From Rallus limicola (taxonomy: Eukaryota > Chordata > Aves > Gruiformes > Rallidae), in assembly GCA_022605955.1 (NCBI GenBank), contig JAKCOZ010000002.1:68676783-68740782 (forward strand): DNA of 64,000 nucleotides, written 5' to 3'. This document shows positions 47,416-61,191 of the stretch, one piece after another. The stretch's first letter is position 1. The number at the start of each line of letters is the position of its first letter. The notes under the pieces were generated by a model. That model searched no databases. It was not told the origin of the DNA and worked only from the letters and a program-made list of their open reading frames with translations. The translations under genes were made by a program, and so were the position numbers.

Positions 47416-50400
47416 TTCTTTCCTGCCTAATCCACTGCACTCAAGGTCTCTACTGCACTGGGCACAGTATGCAACATACATTCAAGAATATAATTATTTT
47501 TTATTTAAATTCTTCCTAACGGTTGATAGAATTATCTATTTCATACAAACATAAGAGCTTTTTGGCTCTTCTGGAAGGAGCTGTGAGAAGTAAGCAGGCA
47601 TTACTGTTGAACGAATAGTTTAACTTAGTCTAAATCTTTGGCAAAATGGCAGCTCTGCAGCCAAAAGCTTGTTGAAAATGTCAAGTTCTGCAAAATAATT
47701 TTTTCCTGAAGTCCCAGTTTACCCATTTTCCATGATTATAAGATGTTTTGAAGTCTTGCTTTCTTGAGTGAGAATGGTACTCATCTTGCTCTGTGCCCTG
47801 CGCCCCCTCCCCTCCAACTTTGTATGTACAAAGTTGTCAGTATTCATTGGTCCTTGCTGGGGCTAGACCAATCAATCTTGTCCTAAGAACAAGCACTTAC
47901 GATTTTTATTAGTGCAGGACAGTAAATACTTGACTTCTCATAGATTCTTCTATTGAAAATCATTGTTTTCAATTACATTGCTTTAGTTAAGCTGTCAGGC
48001 AATGCTGAGAGCTAAGTGATTAAATTGCCTTTAACATTATAGCTGTTGGTGTAAACTTAAGTAAGCTTAACAATCTTTAGTGCAGCTTTTTGATCAGGGG
48101 ACTTGTAGGACTGAAAGGTGGGGTTCTTGCCATTTTTTTATGTTGGAGGATTGCATCAGAGACCTTTGAGCATCCAAGAGGAGAGTGTCCCTCTCTGCCA
48201 TGCTGTCATTCTATAAGACAAAACTCATTGTAAGGATTTGCTTGGCAAAAATCCCAAATTTAGCTGGGTTTGTGATGCTCCTAAGATTAAACCTTAAATA
48301 AAAGTCTGTGGCAGTTTTTAAGAGTATTGTGGCTAAATCAGAAGTGTTCAGAAGGACTTGAACAGGACATGGAATTAATGTCTGTCCAGGCTGCAGATGA
48401 GGTATAGTAACAGTCGCAGTCAGAGGTTCCAGCTCTGTTGTGCTGGGGAACGTGGTTAGTGAGTCTGTAAAATAGCAGCAGCCACTAATTTTGTCTAAAA
48501 AACTGTGAAGTTTTTTTTTAAATTAAAAGTTGAGGACAGGTGAAATGTGGGGGAAGAAAAATTCCTTGCTGCCATTCCCTGAGAGTGTGGCCACACAAGT
48601 AAGAGATTTGGCAGTGGATACAGCTGGGAGGTGAAGATGGGAGACATGGAGTCAGATATGTTTTGAATTCACCTCCTTATTACTTGCACAGACCCAACAA
48701 AGTCTCAGTCTTGGATTTTCAGCAAGACTAACAAAATTCCTGAAAGCTTGGAGTGGGCAAATGTTACCAACTCAAATAGCTAAACAAGATCTTTTTAACT
48801 GGAATTTGTAATAAACCTGAGAACACATCAGGCCCATAGCCAATAAATGTGAAATAATTACTGCTTTAAAGATAGAAGGTTTGTCCTTTTATGCTGCAGG
48901 TCCCCTCTCCAATTACATCTGCTTTACATAATTTAATAGATAACAAGTTAGTATTTGCACATGATAGCCATTAAGATGTAGGAAGTATTTATTTAATGGT
49001 TTCCCCCCCTGCCCAGTAAAGGCTTCCCTAAGCTTTTAGGATTTTGGTATGTTTTCATTTAAAGCACATGTTGAATTTGGAACTGCATCTGTCTCTTGGG
49101 TTGTTTTTAAAACTTAAATATGTGAAAAACTTAGAAATATGTGATGCTATAACTTTATAGCAAGTTCTCGTATTTAGCCTGGCTGGGAGAGGGAAGGACA
49201 GTGGTGCTCCCCATTAGTAGGGCAGCATCCCATGGGGTTTTTAAGATTTAGCACACTTTTTCTTCTTTTGTCTTTTTTTAGTTGTGTTTTTTTTTTCTGG
49301 GAGGAAGAGCACTTTCTATCAAGAGATCTGTATGAGGGGTTTAGTGGCTTTTTCTCTCCAAGGAATATTATGATTTAGTGATGTAAAAGCTTTTGCAGAT
49401 AATGCTGTAATTGGTTGACAAAGTTGTCTGGACCCATCCTGTCACCAAGCTATGATCTTGCCCAGTTTCTCATCCTTGAACTGGATTTTAATATTGCTTC
49501 GATATGAGATCCTGATTCTTTTATGAGTTTCTGTTGCAAAACAAAGCACCCATAATTCAGAGTACTCTGTTAGCACTTCTAGGAATAAAGCTGAACCTGG
49601 CTTTTCTGTTTTTTTTATACCAGTAATAATGTTTTTGTCTTCTGCCTTTTTAAGCTGTAATGAAATATTTAATTTAACAGCCATTTAATCATGCTCATTC
49701 TAGTTTATTATCTATTGTTCCTGACTGTTACTTGGACATTTCATCTCTTAGGTCAGTGTATGAAGGGAAAGACACTGACACAAACTGATATTATTAAAAA
49801 CAAACGTCCAGTTAGAAAAATGAATAATACAGTTGATACTTGTTACACTGCTGCACCTTGAAAAACTTCACTTTTAATGCCTGGAGATTAATTGCTCTTG
49901 GTAACATCATGCTTCAGACAGCCTCACGCATCTCATGGCACAACAGTGCTGACCACTTCCACTGGTGTTTTGGGCTTGCAATAACTCTCGACAAGGTTTC
50001 CTTTTGCTTTGTCCTGGTAAAGAACTAATTGGAACCAAATTGGCTTCAAGCTTGTTTTGCCATTTTAATTTGCAAATGAAACGAAAAGTAAGAGAGGAAA
50101 ATGGTTTTGAAGGTGACAGTATTCCTAAATTGCTTAAATCCCCTCCTTAAAATTCTTCTTGTCTCTTCAGGGTCTGAAGTTTTTTTGTGTGGGAGGATTA
50201 TGGGTTATTGACTTTCAATAAACTAAATTATTTTGCAAATTATTCTTAAAAGTGTAGTGCACACAGCCCAAATAATGAACTCTTTTAAAGGACTAATGAT
50301 CTTCAGTTATGAAAAATTGTAGCAGTAGGTGGAAGAAAATCTAGAAATTGAGATTCAAGTGAAAACCACGAAACTGAGAGGATACACTGCAATGCTGTGA

Positions 50401-50898
50401 AAAGGAAAATATATGCTCTATTAAATTAAGCATCAATTTAAATACATTTAATTTTCCAGCTACAGTGTCATTTTCATGGTAGAGTTATCTGTATCTTTGT
50501 CCTGATGTGGCACGGCCATGACTAAAAGTGCCTGAGAATTTAGAATTCTGAGAGCATAGTTTGTTTTGGGGATAATCACAACGTGCCTAAGCAGCTCCTC
50601 CTTTTGTCTCCCTTCACATTGCATGCATATGGTCTAAAATTCAGGTTCCACACAAGATTTTTATTTTTTTTTAATTTTTTTTTCAAGTTTCAAAGCAGGG
50701 GAGAGGCTTTCTTTGTATTTTCTTCTGACAGGCAAAATTTAGATATCAGAGTGTGGAGCATTTGAGCCTTTTTAAATTATTCAGGACTGCCATATATTTT
50801 ACATGAGAATATCTTCTTATGTATCTTGATTAAGCGTAGGAAACCGATCTAATACAGTATGCATTCATTTGTAGAGCTTCACATCCAAAAAAAGGAGT

Positions 50899-50960
50899 GT
50901 GGGGGGGGTGTGTGTGTGTATATATATTTGATTTTACATATACACACAGAGACACACATA
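50899..50960. repeat. GT/TA repeat facing CA repeat
   Basis: A G8 run and (GT)n(TA)n tract is followed after about 15 bases by a TA/CA-rich tract, giving imperfect inverted complementarity. Confidence 0.6.
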
Positions 50961-51012
50961 TTTTTACATGTTATAAATAAATGTAAAATGTGTTTATATG
51001 AAAGAATTATTT

Positions 51013-51045
51013 GGGGGGGTGTCTGGGGGGGGGGGGGGGGGGGGG
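51013..51045 (+). repeat. G-run cluster including G21
   Basis: G7 at 51013-51019 and G21 at 51025-51045, separated by TGTCT. A G-quadruplex is likely to form, and base-count error is likely. Confidence 0.85.
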
Positions 51046-51635
51046 CTTGAAATCTTTTGTTTCTGTGATTTCAGGCTGAAGTTTTTAGTACCACACCTAG
51101 CCTATGGGAAGACAACTATCTGCAGAGAAATATGTGCTGTTAAATGTGAAGCTAGCAGGAAAAAATAACTGTTGGCTATTTTAATTTAAAAAGTTTAAGG
51201 AAATATCTCTGTTTAACTTCATTTCAACTTTTTCCCCTCAAGGAAAACAGCTTGAGCCAGGCTTTAGATGGTTTGTTGGGGAAAATTCTTCTTTTCCTTT
51301 TTTTAATCTTTAGCAGCAAAGTAAAACTTCCAATAAATGTTTAATCCTAGTGCATAAAAGCCCTAAATAGAAACATTCAACATGTAATAACAGAAAATTA
51401 ATATAATTAACAGCTTTATGTGTTTGTTTACATACAGATGTTCCACATTTTTATACTTGCTAGGCAACAGTAGGCATATTCATTACGAGATGCTCCACCA
51501 ATGCCTACAGACCCATGACGCTATGTTAAATGCATTTTTAGAATTTTTGGCTTACAAGAGGAACTAACCAGAAATCTTCATTTAAGAAAAATAAAATATG
51601 GTGAGGAAAGGTCAGGTTACTCCTCAAAACTCAGC

Positions 51636-51661
51636 ACATCCATCTATCTACCTACCTACCT
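51636..51661 (+). repeat. Short CTAT/CTAC tetranucleotide tract
   Basis: ATCTATCTACCTACCTACCT, a minor microsatellite. Confidence 0.8.
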
Positions 51662-52156
51662 ATTTTCTGTAAGAGGAAATTATTATTCAGTATTTTTTGA
51701 TGCTTATTTTTGTCTTCTCTGGAGAACTCATTGATCTGTTCTTTTAGAGGCTGACAATGTCAAAAAGATGTGTGTACAAAAATAAGCTTTTTCATGTCAT
51801 ACTTCTGCAATAGATGAGGAATCCTGTGGCACAAGTTTTAGCCTTTCTGTCTCCCCCTGAGATTAGCTGCAGTAACATTACCTGGCAGGCTCACTACAAT
51901 CTGACAGTTTATTCCCACTCATCATGGGTACACTCTAATGTCTGTCTTCAGAATAAAACAAGAAAATAGGTGGCATCCCACTGCTATGAAAAAGAAGGTT
52001 TCACTTTCAATCATTCTTGAATCATCAAGTTAAACTCAGCGTCTTTGAAGCTCACCAATGTCAGAAATGTAATCCTACCGGTAGAGTGGAAAACAGAATC
52101 GATTTGCATCTAAAAATATTCAGAGTAACCTTATTTACAAAGCAATCATGCTTGTG

Positions 52157-52200
52157 TAAATGTACTTTTAAATGCATGCGTGCATGCTTATGTACATTTA
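52157..52200. repeat. Nested palindrome
   Basis: TAAATGTAC at 52157-52165 is the exact reverse complement of GTACATTTA at 52192-52200. Between them lie two GCATGC palindromes (52174-52179 and 52182-52187). Confidence 0.8.
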
Positions 52201-53061
52201 AGCAGCTGCTACCTTTTTTCTGGTATAAACTGTAAAATAAGAAGTCTTTAAATAGCTTATATATTTGGCCAATAAACCACAAGTGACCATGGAAAACACA
52301 GGTCTCTGTCCTCATCTGTTTACTGGGATACCGCAGAAAGAGTGGTGTGCCAGCTTGGCAGCCTGACTTGGTCACCTCGCTGTGAAGCACAGGATAAAGC
52401 CTCTGGGAAAGGTGGGACCACATGTGAACCCATTGCTCAAGTAACCCTTTTGAGATCCAGTCAGAGCGTTTTCTGTGTAAATTAAGTAAAGCCAAATTAA
52501 ATGACCTGAAAGACCTGCAAGCATTAGCCTTTAGCAGAGTGTTTCTTGGAAAATGTCACTGTTTTGCTCTAGAATATGTGATTTGCTTTCACAGACTGTG
52601 ATCCTTTGGTGACACGTGGGTGCCCGTGTGTATGTTTTAAAAGAAATGTGTTCCTAGATGTGCAGTATTGTTGTTGCCTGGTTCAGGAAACCAGAAGCCC
52701 ATGCATTGCTGGCAGTCAGTGATATACTATATTACACAGGGAAGAGATTTTTCTCAGTGCTCTATCAATACTTGGACTTGGCAAAAATAAAAATTAAAAA
52801 AGTGTATTCCATTCACTGTATCTTCAGGGGAATAATTCTCCATCCCCTTCCATGTAAATACTAGTAAGAAAGCATGCTGCTTGCCAGTGTTTCTTTCTGT
52901 CAGTCTTGAAAATTTCTTTACAAATTGTAATGCTGGTTTTATTGCTTCTGCAGAAAGAAAAAAAACCCCAAATCTCTTACCCAGCGAACACACTTATAGC
53001 CAGTACAAAATCTGTGCACAGTCCAGAAATGCAAAATGTTGTCCCTAGGACATGTTGGATG

Positions 53062-53123
53062 AAATCCTGGCTTCATATAAATTAGTGGGAGTTGTGCCAC
53101 TGACTTCAGTTGGACCAGGATTT
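53062..53123. repeat. Small palindromic interspersed-repeat-like element
   Basis: AAATCCTGG (53062-53070) and CCAGGATTT (53115-53123) are inverted. The inner sequence has AGTGGGA and CACTGACTTCAGT, also roughly complementary. It resembles a common short amniote repeat with a GGCCAGGATTTCA-type end, whose family name I cannot give with certainty. Confidence 0.5.
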
Positions 53124-56100
53124 TTCTCAGCATGTGCCATTTAAAGAATACTGAAAAATTCAGAGCGATTTTGGTGGACCAGATGGTTGTGTCTCAACCT
53201 CCGTTGGTACAAAAGTAATTCATTTAACTTTTTGGCATGAGGCCTGTGCCTTTTCACACTGGGAAGAATGTTTGGAGTTAAAGCTTGAACTATTATAACA
53301 AAAATGTGAAAAATGGACTACTATAGCAAAATAACAATATGAAATTGGAAATTATCACCCCTCCTTTGGAAAGCAATGACCATTCACAGTTGGGTTTTGT
53401 TCCCCAGCACCACTTTACTTGCAGTTGACAGTAAAATCCAGTCAGAAGGTTGTTTTATGAGGTAACTGATTTAACATTTCCAATGTCTGTTTTTTAAAGA
53501 GTGGAAAGAAAAAAAAAAAAAAGAGACATGGATTGCAAAATTATGCCAATTGTTTGCCTGCAGTGGATTTAGAAAGGTATGTTTGGTACTGAAACAACAC
53601 GTAAGGGCTTTAAGGTCCGTGCTGAGTAATGCTCAGCCCATACCTAAACACTCTTTGGCATGTCACAGCTTCTAATTAATTTATCTTTTTGGCATTTACT
53701 TTTGATTTTATTACCCCAAATGAACTACTGTCTAAACTAATAAAATGCACAAGGGTTGTTAATTTTAAAGGTAATCAACCCTTGAAAGTAAGACACGTAT
53801 AATATTTGTTTCAGGTTCCTTGCCAAATGCCAGAAATTTAACCTTAAGAAACCACGATGGGGCTGTCATTGAATCTCTCTTCCCCACGGGGAAAAATAAA
53901 AAAATTGAATTAACCATAGTTAAATTTAATATAAAAAGAGTACAGAGTGAGTTTTATAGTTGATTTCCAGGTGCCCAGGGAAAGTAGAGTCCCTTCCCAC
54001 CTCGACAGATATGTGCTGCTGAGAGCACTGGAATGTCAGAAGTCAGATTTTCTTCAGATACTTCCTTAAAAAGAAGATTGGATAGTTTCTCCCAAAAACT
54101 CCACAGAGGACTACACTAGAAGTTTTCCTATTTAGGTTAGATTTCATACCTCTGATATTGTTTTTTCTTAAAATTAATGTAAATATTTACTTTCTTTGTG
54201 CAAGGACCGACCAGCATACAACCCATGTCAAATGTTCCCTGTACTCTGCTCTGTATGTAAAAATCACATAGAAACTGAACTGATAGTGATGTACACTGCC
54301 TAATTGGGGCATGCTTAATAAGAAAATCTGTTTAATTGGGCTGTCTTCCAGAGAAACTGTTTAGGCTGAAACCGAATGGAAATTACTGCTGCTTAAATGG
54401 AACATTATGAACAGAAAAATTAATCTAAATGCAGGTGCATGTGGCTAGGGACATTGTGTAGCAATAATTAACTGGGTATTTAAATAGATACCATAGGTGG
54501 AACTTTTTTTTCTTAAATACAGAAATAGTCAAATAAAGATGATGCCTTGCTGTAGCTCTGCCCTTAGCATTCCTGGGCATCATGAACTGATTGTGGCCAG
54601 CAACTAAATGAATCCTGAACATTCTGTGTTTCACCTCTGCTTTCCTGGCCAGCGTTCATTTGCTTGCAAGGCTACACCTGCAGATGGCTCTTGGCAAGTC
54701 TCTGTCTAAATACGATGCTTTGATGCTGGTTACTATGTCTTTAACTGCTACAGAGTTTTCACCCAGTTCTGCTTTGGTGGAAGCTCTGCAGTTCATTTCA
54801 GTAGCAACAGATCTAAAATAATAAATAGGTGAGTGAACAAAGTACCCCTTTAACTCCTGCTTGGGGCTTTTGTTCAGATCTGACACTTTTGACTCATCTC
54901 ACCCTTTCAATCTACATAAAGCCGTCCTCTGAGATGTGTTTTATAAAGGTGCCTGTCTTGGTGATCAGTTCCTTTCCAGCTTCTTGATGCAGCTGTTCCA
55001 AACTATGTTTCATTCCCTGTGTTGAACACTCAGTCTCTTTAGTGTACTATGATTTTCTGCAAAGCACCAATCTTTTTCTGAGCAGCAAAATAGATCTGCA
55101 TATCTTATTTGGGAATGTAATTCTGTGGGCCTCATCCTCATATTCGGACACAGGATTTTGCTGCTGCTTTTACCCTTAATGTTCTGCTTCATTCTCATCA
55201 AATGTGCTACAGACTTCCAGGAATTAGAGAAGGGTCTCTCTATATATCAGCTGGCATGAGAGGTTTCTTTAGGCAGGCGAACAAAGCGTGATCTGTGCTG
55301 TAGCAGACTTGGGAAATGCAGTGCAGAGATTCAGTGAAAGAGAAGCTGGGCAGCAAACAGTGATGTATGTGTTGGTATTGCCCAGAACATTGTCCGGCTC
55401 TGCCATGCTGGAGAATGCCATCTGGATCCACAATGATGTGCTAGTGGTGAGATTAAAGAATAGATTGCTTTCCATGAAGGAAAGATTGAATTTTTTGTAT
55501 GAATTTCTAGCATGGTTTTTGTCATGAATGTTTTCCTTCAAATACTGACACACACTCCCCTCCCACAACTTTCTTGATTTATAGAAGAAATTCTGAAGAA
55601 GTACTGTTAGAAAGGTTTGGGTGCTACTATTGCTTTGTATATATCTCTACAGCACGTTTTGGGTGCCTAAAAAGGTGGCCAGTGAGAACCTGTTGCTGTT
55701 TGCTACTGAAGGCTTGGATGGGGTTCCATGCAGAAAAGTGGAGAGAAGCAGGCTCAAGAATTGAGTGCCCTTTTGGTCCTCTGCTTTTAAGTAGCCATAT
55801 TACCTTCTCCTTGCAATTCCAGGAGCCTGAGGTTCTTGGAGGGAGTAGGAAGCAAGAAGGAGGAGGACAGGGACTGTTGTGTGGGCCTGTTTCCAGGCTT
55901 GTGGCCTTTCCAAGTCTTTGGAGCTGGCTCTTCTGCATAGCATCATGTGGTGAAAGCAGGATAGAAAAATCTGTGCAGGATCATGTGTTTTCCTAGGGCT
56001 GCCTAGAGAACCCAGATTTTTATTTACATCTTGACATGACAAACTGACTTTTAATGCTTTAAATGTAATTGTTCAGATGGAGTGTCTGCCTTAATGTGTC

Positions 56101-59100
56101 ATGGCTCAAAAGGAAATAGTTGGTAAATAGGCTGTCACCCAGGAAAAAGGAAAATGGTAACATCTGCTCCTATACAGGAATGAGGGTTGGACTTCATGCA
56201 ACATTGACTTTGCAAATTGTGGAGAACTGACCAAAACTGGGAATTTTAATAATAAACAACTGCCTGTCTTATAAAGCAGAATGTCATGTCATTATGCTTT
56301 TGTATTATTTTTGCCTTATTTTTAAAGATAAACTCATAGTATTAAAGCTCCTTGCCCCTTAGCAGGTAAAGACACTGCTCGGAGTGTTGGCTCTGCAGAC
56401 AGGTTCATCCTGCACATGAAGCCGTGGCAGTTCAACATGTTGTGGGGATTGCAGAAAGTTAGGCAGAATCTGGAGAAATCACAGCTCTTTGGAGGGAGCA
56501 GGCGGGCCTCTGCTCCTCATTTACAGCTGTAATTCACTTATTTTGTGGTAGCTCTTGTGGGGAGGAGGGAGAAGCATGATTAATATTAGTGTTAATGAGA
56601 AAGGAGGTTAATGACAGGAGTCAGCTCTGAATACAATAATATAGAAAGTTTTGAAAGGAATGTGAGCTGCAGGCATATTTACAACTCTACTCCCTTAAAA
56701 TTTACATACAAAGCTAAATTTTACTTCCAAAGAACATGGCATGATGGACTAGCTTTGTAATAACAATCTGCATCATTGATTGTTTGCTTATGTCTTGGTT
56801 GTTATTTCTGTTTTCAAGCCTTCTTTTCTAACCATAAGACATGTTAAGAACTGCTTCGCACCAGATGTGAAAAAATACTGTCATGTTCTCCTCCTGTCAT
56901 GTTCCTTCCAATGAACTGGAGATATCAATCCCCCAAAACAGAAAAGGCCATAGTCCTCTTGGCAGAAGGACAGGGACCCCTATGCCATTGAAGGACTGAA
57001 CCCTCTAAAGTGAGCAAACAAAAACTGGTTCGTGCCCATCAACTAATTTATATTTAAAAAAAAGCATGTTAGGCAGAGGTTATTGCCTCCAGTTGTAGTC
57101 AGTAACATAAAATTAGCATCTGGTTTCTTTTGGGTGATTTGGAATCCCTAAATATATCTGTTGGGGTTTTATTTTTTGGGAGAGCCTTGCTGTCAGGGAG
57201 TTGTATTTTCCTTCTGCAAACGAGTGTGGGTGTATGTGAATATGTAATGCAATTAATTACCCACAGTGGCTGACATTTCTTTTCTTTATGGTGCTGAAAC
57301 AGAAGTCAATTATCACTCTAAAATAGCTTGACTTTCTAACCTGTGAACAAATAGAGAAGAATATAGAATTTGCGCATGATGACTGTACTCTGTGAAATTC
57401 TTTCTCCTGCATGCATTTGCTCTCTTTCATGTTATTACAGCAAATAACAGAATGTTATAGGGAATGATATACTGGCTTGATAGAGAGCCCCAGGAAATGG
57501 GAAGAATTTTGCTTTGCCTGAGCAAGTTCTGCAGGAGAAGCTAAGAATCCTGTTGCTTAGCCTAGCAGTAGGTAGCAGAACAGAAAAACTCTCTGAATTA
57601 GTTATTTTGAGGCTCAAAATAAGTGCCAGAGCAAGATTCAGCTTTAAACATTCTACAGTACAGTATGTACATGCAGAATAGGAATCAGTTTAGGGTTAAG
57701 CAGTTAATGGTCAAAGCATAAAAGGCAGAGTGGTCAACTGCAAAAGGGATCCGTGCTGCTCAGGAAGGTGTTTGGCTGCTATGCACAGAGAAGTTTCAGC
57801 CTTTTGCCTTACTATATGAGACACCACTTTGTCAGTCTGGGTGTGGTTGTCAAGAAAATGGCATGTGTTTATTTCCTTTGAACCATAAGACATTGAGTTG
57901 CAGTTACCAGTGGTTCCTTTAGGCAGCTGCTCCAACTTTTGCTGAAGCATGTCTGCACTAATAAAAGGAATAATTGGAAGTTCAATATAGCTGGCATTTT
58001 GCCTTCCTTAGCAGTGTAGTCCACTCCTGGGATGGTCCATTGTGCCATGCATTGCTTTCACTAATTTAGCACACTCCATATTTAAAACTGGTCTGAAGTG
58101 TTTGCTACCAGATATTGGGGGCTTTTTCCAGGTTCTTACAGTTTTGTATGTTGAGGGATTGGGGCTAAGAGTTGTGGATTTTTTCCCCCATGACCAGTGG
58201 ATATGTATTAGTTCTCATTCAAACTTCCCATTATCTTAAAATACCTTTTGGCTTAGGGCATTTACCTCTCTGATCTATTTCTAGAGAAATTTTGCACCCT
58301 TCCCTTTTTTATTCTAGTTTTACCACACTTTAGTATTTGGGGTTTCTGTGCTGTTGTCCCGTCATGTGGCTGGCATGGAGTTATCACACTCTGGAACCCA
58401 AAGCAGGAGTTCTGTGCCTCAGATTGCAAGCATTCCTCGAAGATCATACTAATGTCACTCCACTTCTTTCAGGATATGAGATGGGGTGTCCAGACACAGC
58501 AGCAGCATGAGGATGTATTCTCCCAAAAAATAATTAGGTTGCTAATATGAGGATTAGGTTTGCTTGCTTTCTTGCTACATCACCTTTTAAAAGCTTAGCT
58601 ACATCATGGTTAGTAATCCTTCCCTGCAATTTAAGGATTAGTGGTGTGTCCAGATTGGAGTTGCATAACTAAGTCTGGGCTGCTGCTAACCAGGATGATG
58701 TGCTGAGCAGTGCTTAGAGCTGGGAGCACACAGTAGTTAAAGCAGCACCAAAATTTGCAGATCGAATCCCATGTGTTCTAGCTACTTAGGACAACATATA
58801 TAAGCAGAACATCTTTAGCTACCACAAGATCGCTCTGTTCTCTTCCAAAGCAGAGGCATGTGCAGCTTGTGTGCTGCCACCCACTCAGCTAGGAATCTGT
58901 TCCTCTGGCGTTTGTTGGGTTTTTTTCTTCTTTCTCTTTTAAAATATGTTGTCTGCCACTTGTGAAGGTGCCCGGTCAATGGCTGCTTCAACACAGATTA
59001 ACAAATGAAACACTCTCAATAAGGGGTTGGCTACTTAAGAGAAAGAGGTGAAGTTTGATCCAATGTTTTAGTTCATCCTAAGTTTATGTATCACAGCCTC

Positions 59101-60777
59101 TCATTCTTCTGATGAGCAAATCCCAGACTATCAAGCCTTTCCCAGCTGGGAGTGTTCAGCCTCTGCCTGTAATAGATGTGGCTGGATAGATGAAAATCTG
59201 CTGGAGTTCCTTCATTTGGGCAGTTGAAATACTTAAGATATTCTAACCTCACACTATTTAGAGTCCCAAGATTAAACAAAAATGCATTATTCTTTCAAAG
59301 GGCTGTTCATTGTACCAGACATGGGTTCAGCTTCCTTTGCTCAGAGCCTGTACATCTATCACAGGGAATGTGCAAAATGTCTTTGCTCAAGAGGGCAAAG
59401 GAGAATGGAATTGAATGCATGAAACCCAGATATACCTCCTGCATAACCATCTCTGTGCTTGAAAAGTTACTTAGGTTTCTTTTTCTGAATTTTAACGTAG
59501 GGATCCCCTATTGGTATTTGTTCAACTGTGGTATAGCGAGCCCTCAGACCTCAAAAGGCTTTGATAGCCCAGAAAAGGCTGACTAGTTTTCTCTCAACAA
59601 CATACTGAATGTTTATGTAGAAAAAAAGACAGATTTTTCACCTCAGAGTTACATACTGTAATACTAAGAAATACTATTTTTTTTTCTTTTAAAGAAAATT
59701 AGAAAATGACAGAGCTGCTATAGAGTATTTTAAGGCACTGTGATTGAATGCCAGGTAACATGTCCTTGTGTCCAGCAGCCTGTGACGAGGTGTGTAATCA
59801 GGACAGTTCAGGGCATTTTGCTTTTCAAATTGTTTGTGCAGGGGAAAATCGGCAATACTGTCAAACAACAGCCGTTTCATTGAGGAGTCTGAATTGCTGA
59901 CACAGACACAAAAAAGTTCTGTGATCCACTAGCTGAGCAAAGCAGCTCAGTCATGCTGTACATGCTTTACATTCCTTCGCTTGCTGTCGACAACTTTCTT
60001 TGGCCACAGACACCATCAGGGACTGCTGTTTGGGAACACTGTTCTGTCTTATAAAATGAGATATTAATAAGTGACTCAAGATGAAGACATGCACACGAGG
60101 GCAGACATTTGCTAGGTGTTGGTATTAATGCTGTATAATATATATTGAAAAAAACTTATGGCACCTAAAATGTATTTTTCTTCTTGCTGTTGGTAAAAGA
60201 CAGTATGCTGGTTTTCAAATATAATGAGTCAACTAAATTAGTGGTTTGAGCAAAAAGCAAAATTCCTGATCGTCATTCTAGGCTTTGGAGATCTGGGTGT
60301 AAACTTTCTTTTGATGTTTTGGGGGGCAAGCAGTTGGGAACCAGTTGAGTATTCTGAAAGGATCTTTCCCATTCTGAAACCTCATTTTTCTGATCTTCAA
60401 GTTGCCATGTTTTCTGGTTGCTAGCCACCAGGGTAGTTAAGAGTCCTTTTTGAGAGTAAGAAATCTTTTGCATTTATTTTTCTAACATCAAACTTTATGT
60501 AGCTGGTTGGAGAATACTGGGTGGAACTATTGGCAGATACATTTCTTTTCCCCTTCCCCCTCCAAAATTAATGGCAATACTACAGCAATGCAAAGCTTTA
60601 GCTGTAGGATTTTTCATCCTGGAGAATTAGATGTTATTCTTTTTTGTTAGAACTGGCAAACTTTGTAGCATAGGTGGAGTCTGAAATGCAGCACCTAGAT
60701 TAAAAATATTAACTTGTCTTTTATGCACTGTAATGGAGCCACTAATGGTACTGGTTCTGGCTTTATCTGTATGTAGA

Positions 60778-61191
60778 CCTCGCCTATGAAGACAGGCTGA
60801 GAGAGCTGGGCTTGTTCAGCCTGGAGAAGAGAAGGCTCCGGGGAGACCTTATAGTGGCCTTCCAGTACCTGAAGGGGCTACAAGAAAGATGGAGAGGGAC
60901 AGTTTATCAGGGAGAATAGTTGATACAACAAGGGCCAATGGGTTTAAACCAAAAGAAGGCAGATTTAGATTAGATATCAGAAAGAAATTCTTTGCTCTGA
61001 AGGCGGTGAGGCCCTGAGACAGGGTGCCCAGAGAAGCTGTGGCTGCCCCTCCCTGGTAGTGTTCAAGGCCAGGTTGGATGGGTCTTTGGACAGCCTGATC
61101 TATGGGAGGGTGTCACTGTCCATGGCAGGGGGTTGGAACTAGATGGGCTTTGAGGTCCCTTCCAACCCAAACCAGTCTGTGACTTTATGAA
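60778..61191 (+). mobile_element. CR1 3' end fragment
   Basis: GAAGACAGGCTGAGAGAGCT, CTTGTTCAGCCTGGAGAAGA, AGATTAGATATCAGAAAGAA, GTTCAAGGCCAGGTTGGATG and GGCAGGGGGTTGGAACTAGA are in order, ending TTCCAACCCAAACC then AGTCTGTGACTTTATGA. A moderately young copy in the same orientation as the others in this region. Confidence 0.93.

Larger units (their letters stand above)
47416..60770 (+). other. Inferred CRACD intron stretch, 13.4 kb
   Basis: No exon recognised. Contents listed separately: GT/TA and poly-G tracts near 50.9-51.05 kb, a nested palindrome at 52157-52200 and a small palindromic repeat at 53062-53123. Open frames such as 55574-55996 have no recognisable product. Confidence 0.5.

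Noticed and set aside
55574..55996. 140-codon plus frame and overlapping 103-codon minus frame
   Set aside because: Opposed overlapping frames with no family resemblance or splice context; likely chance.
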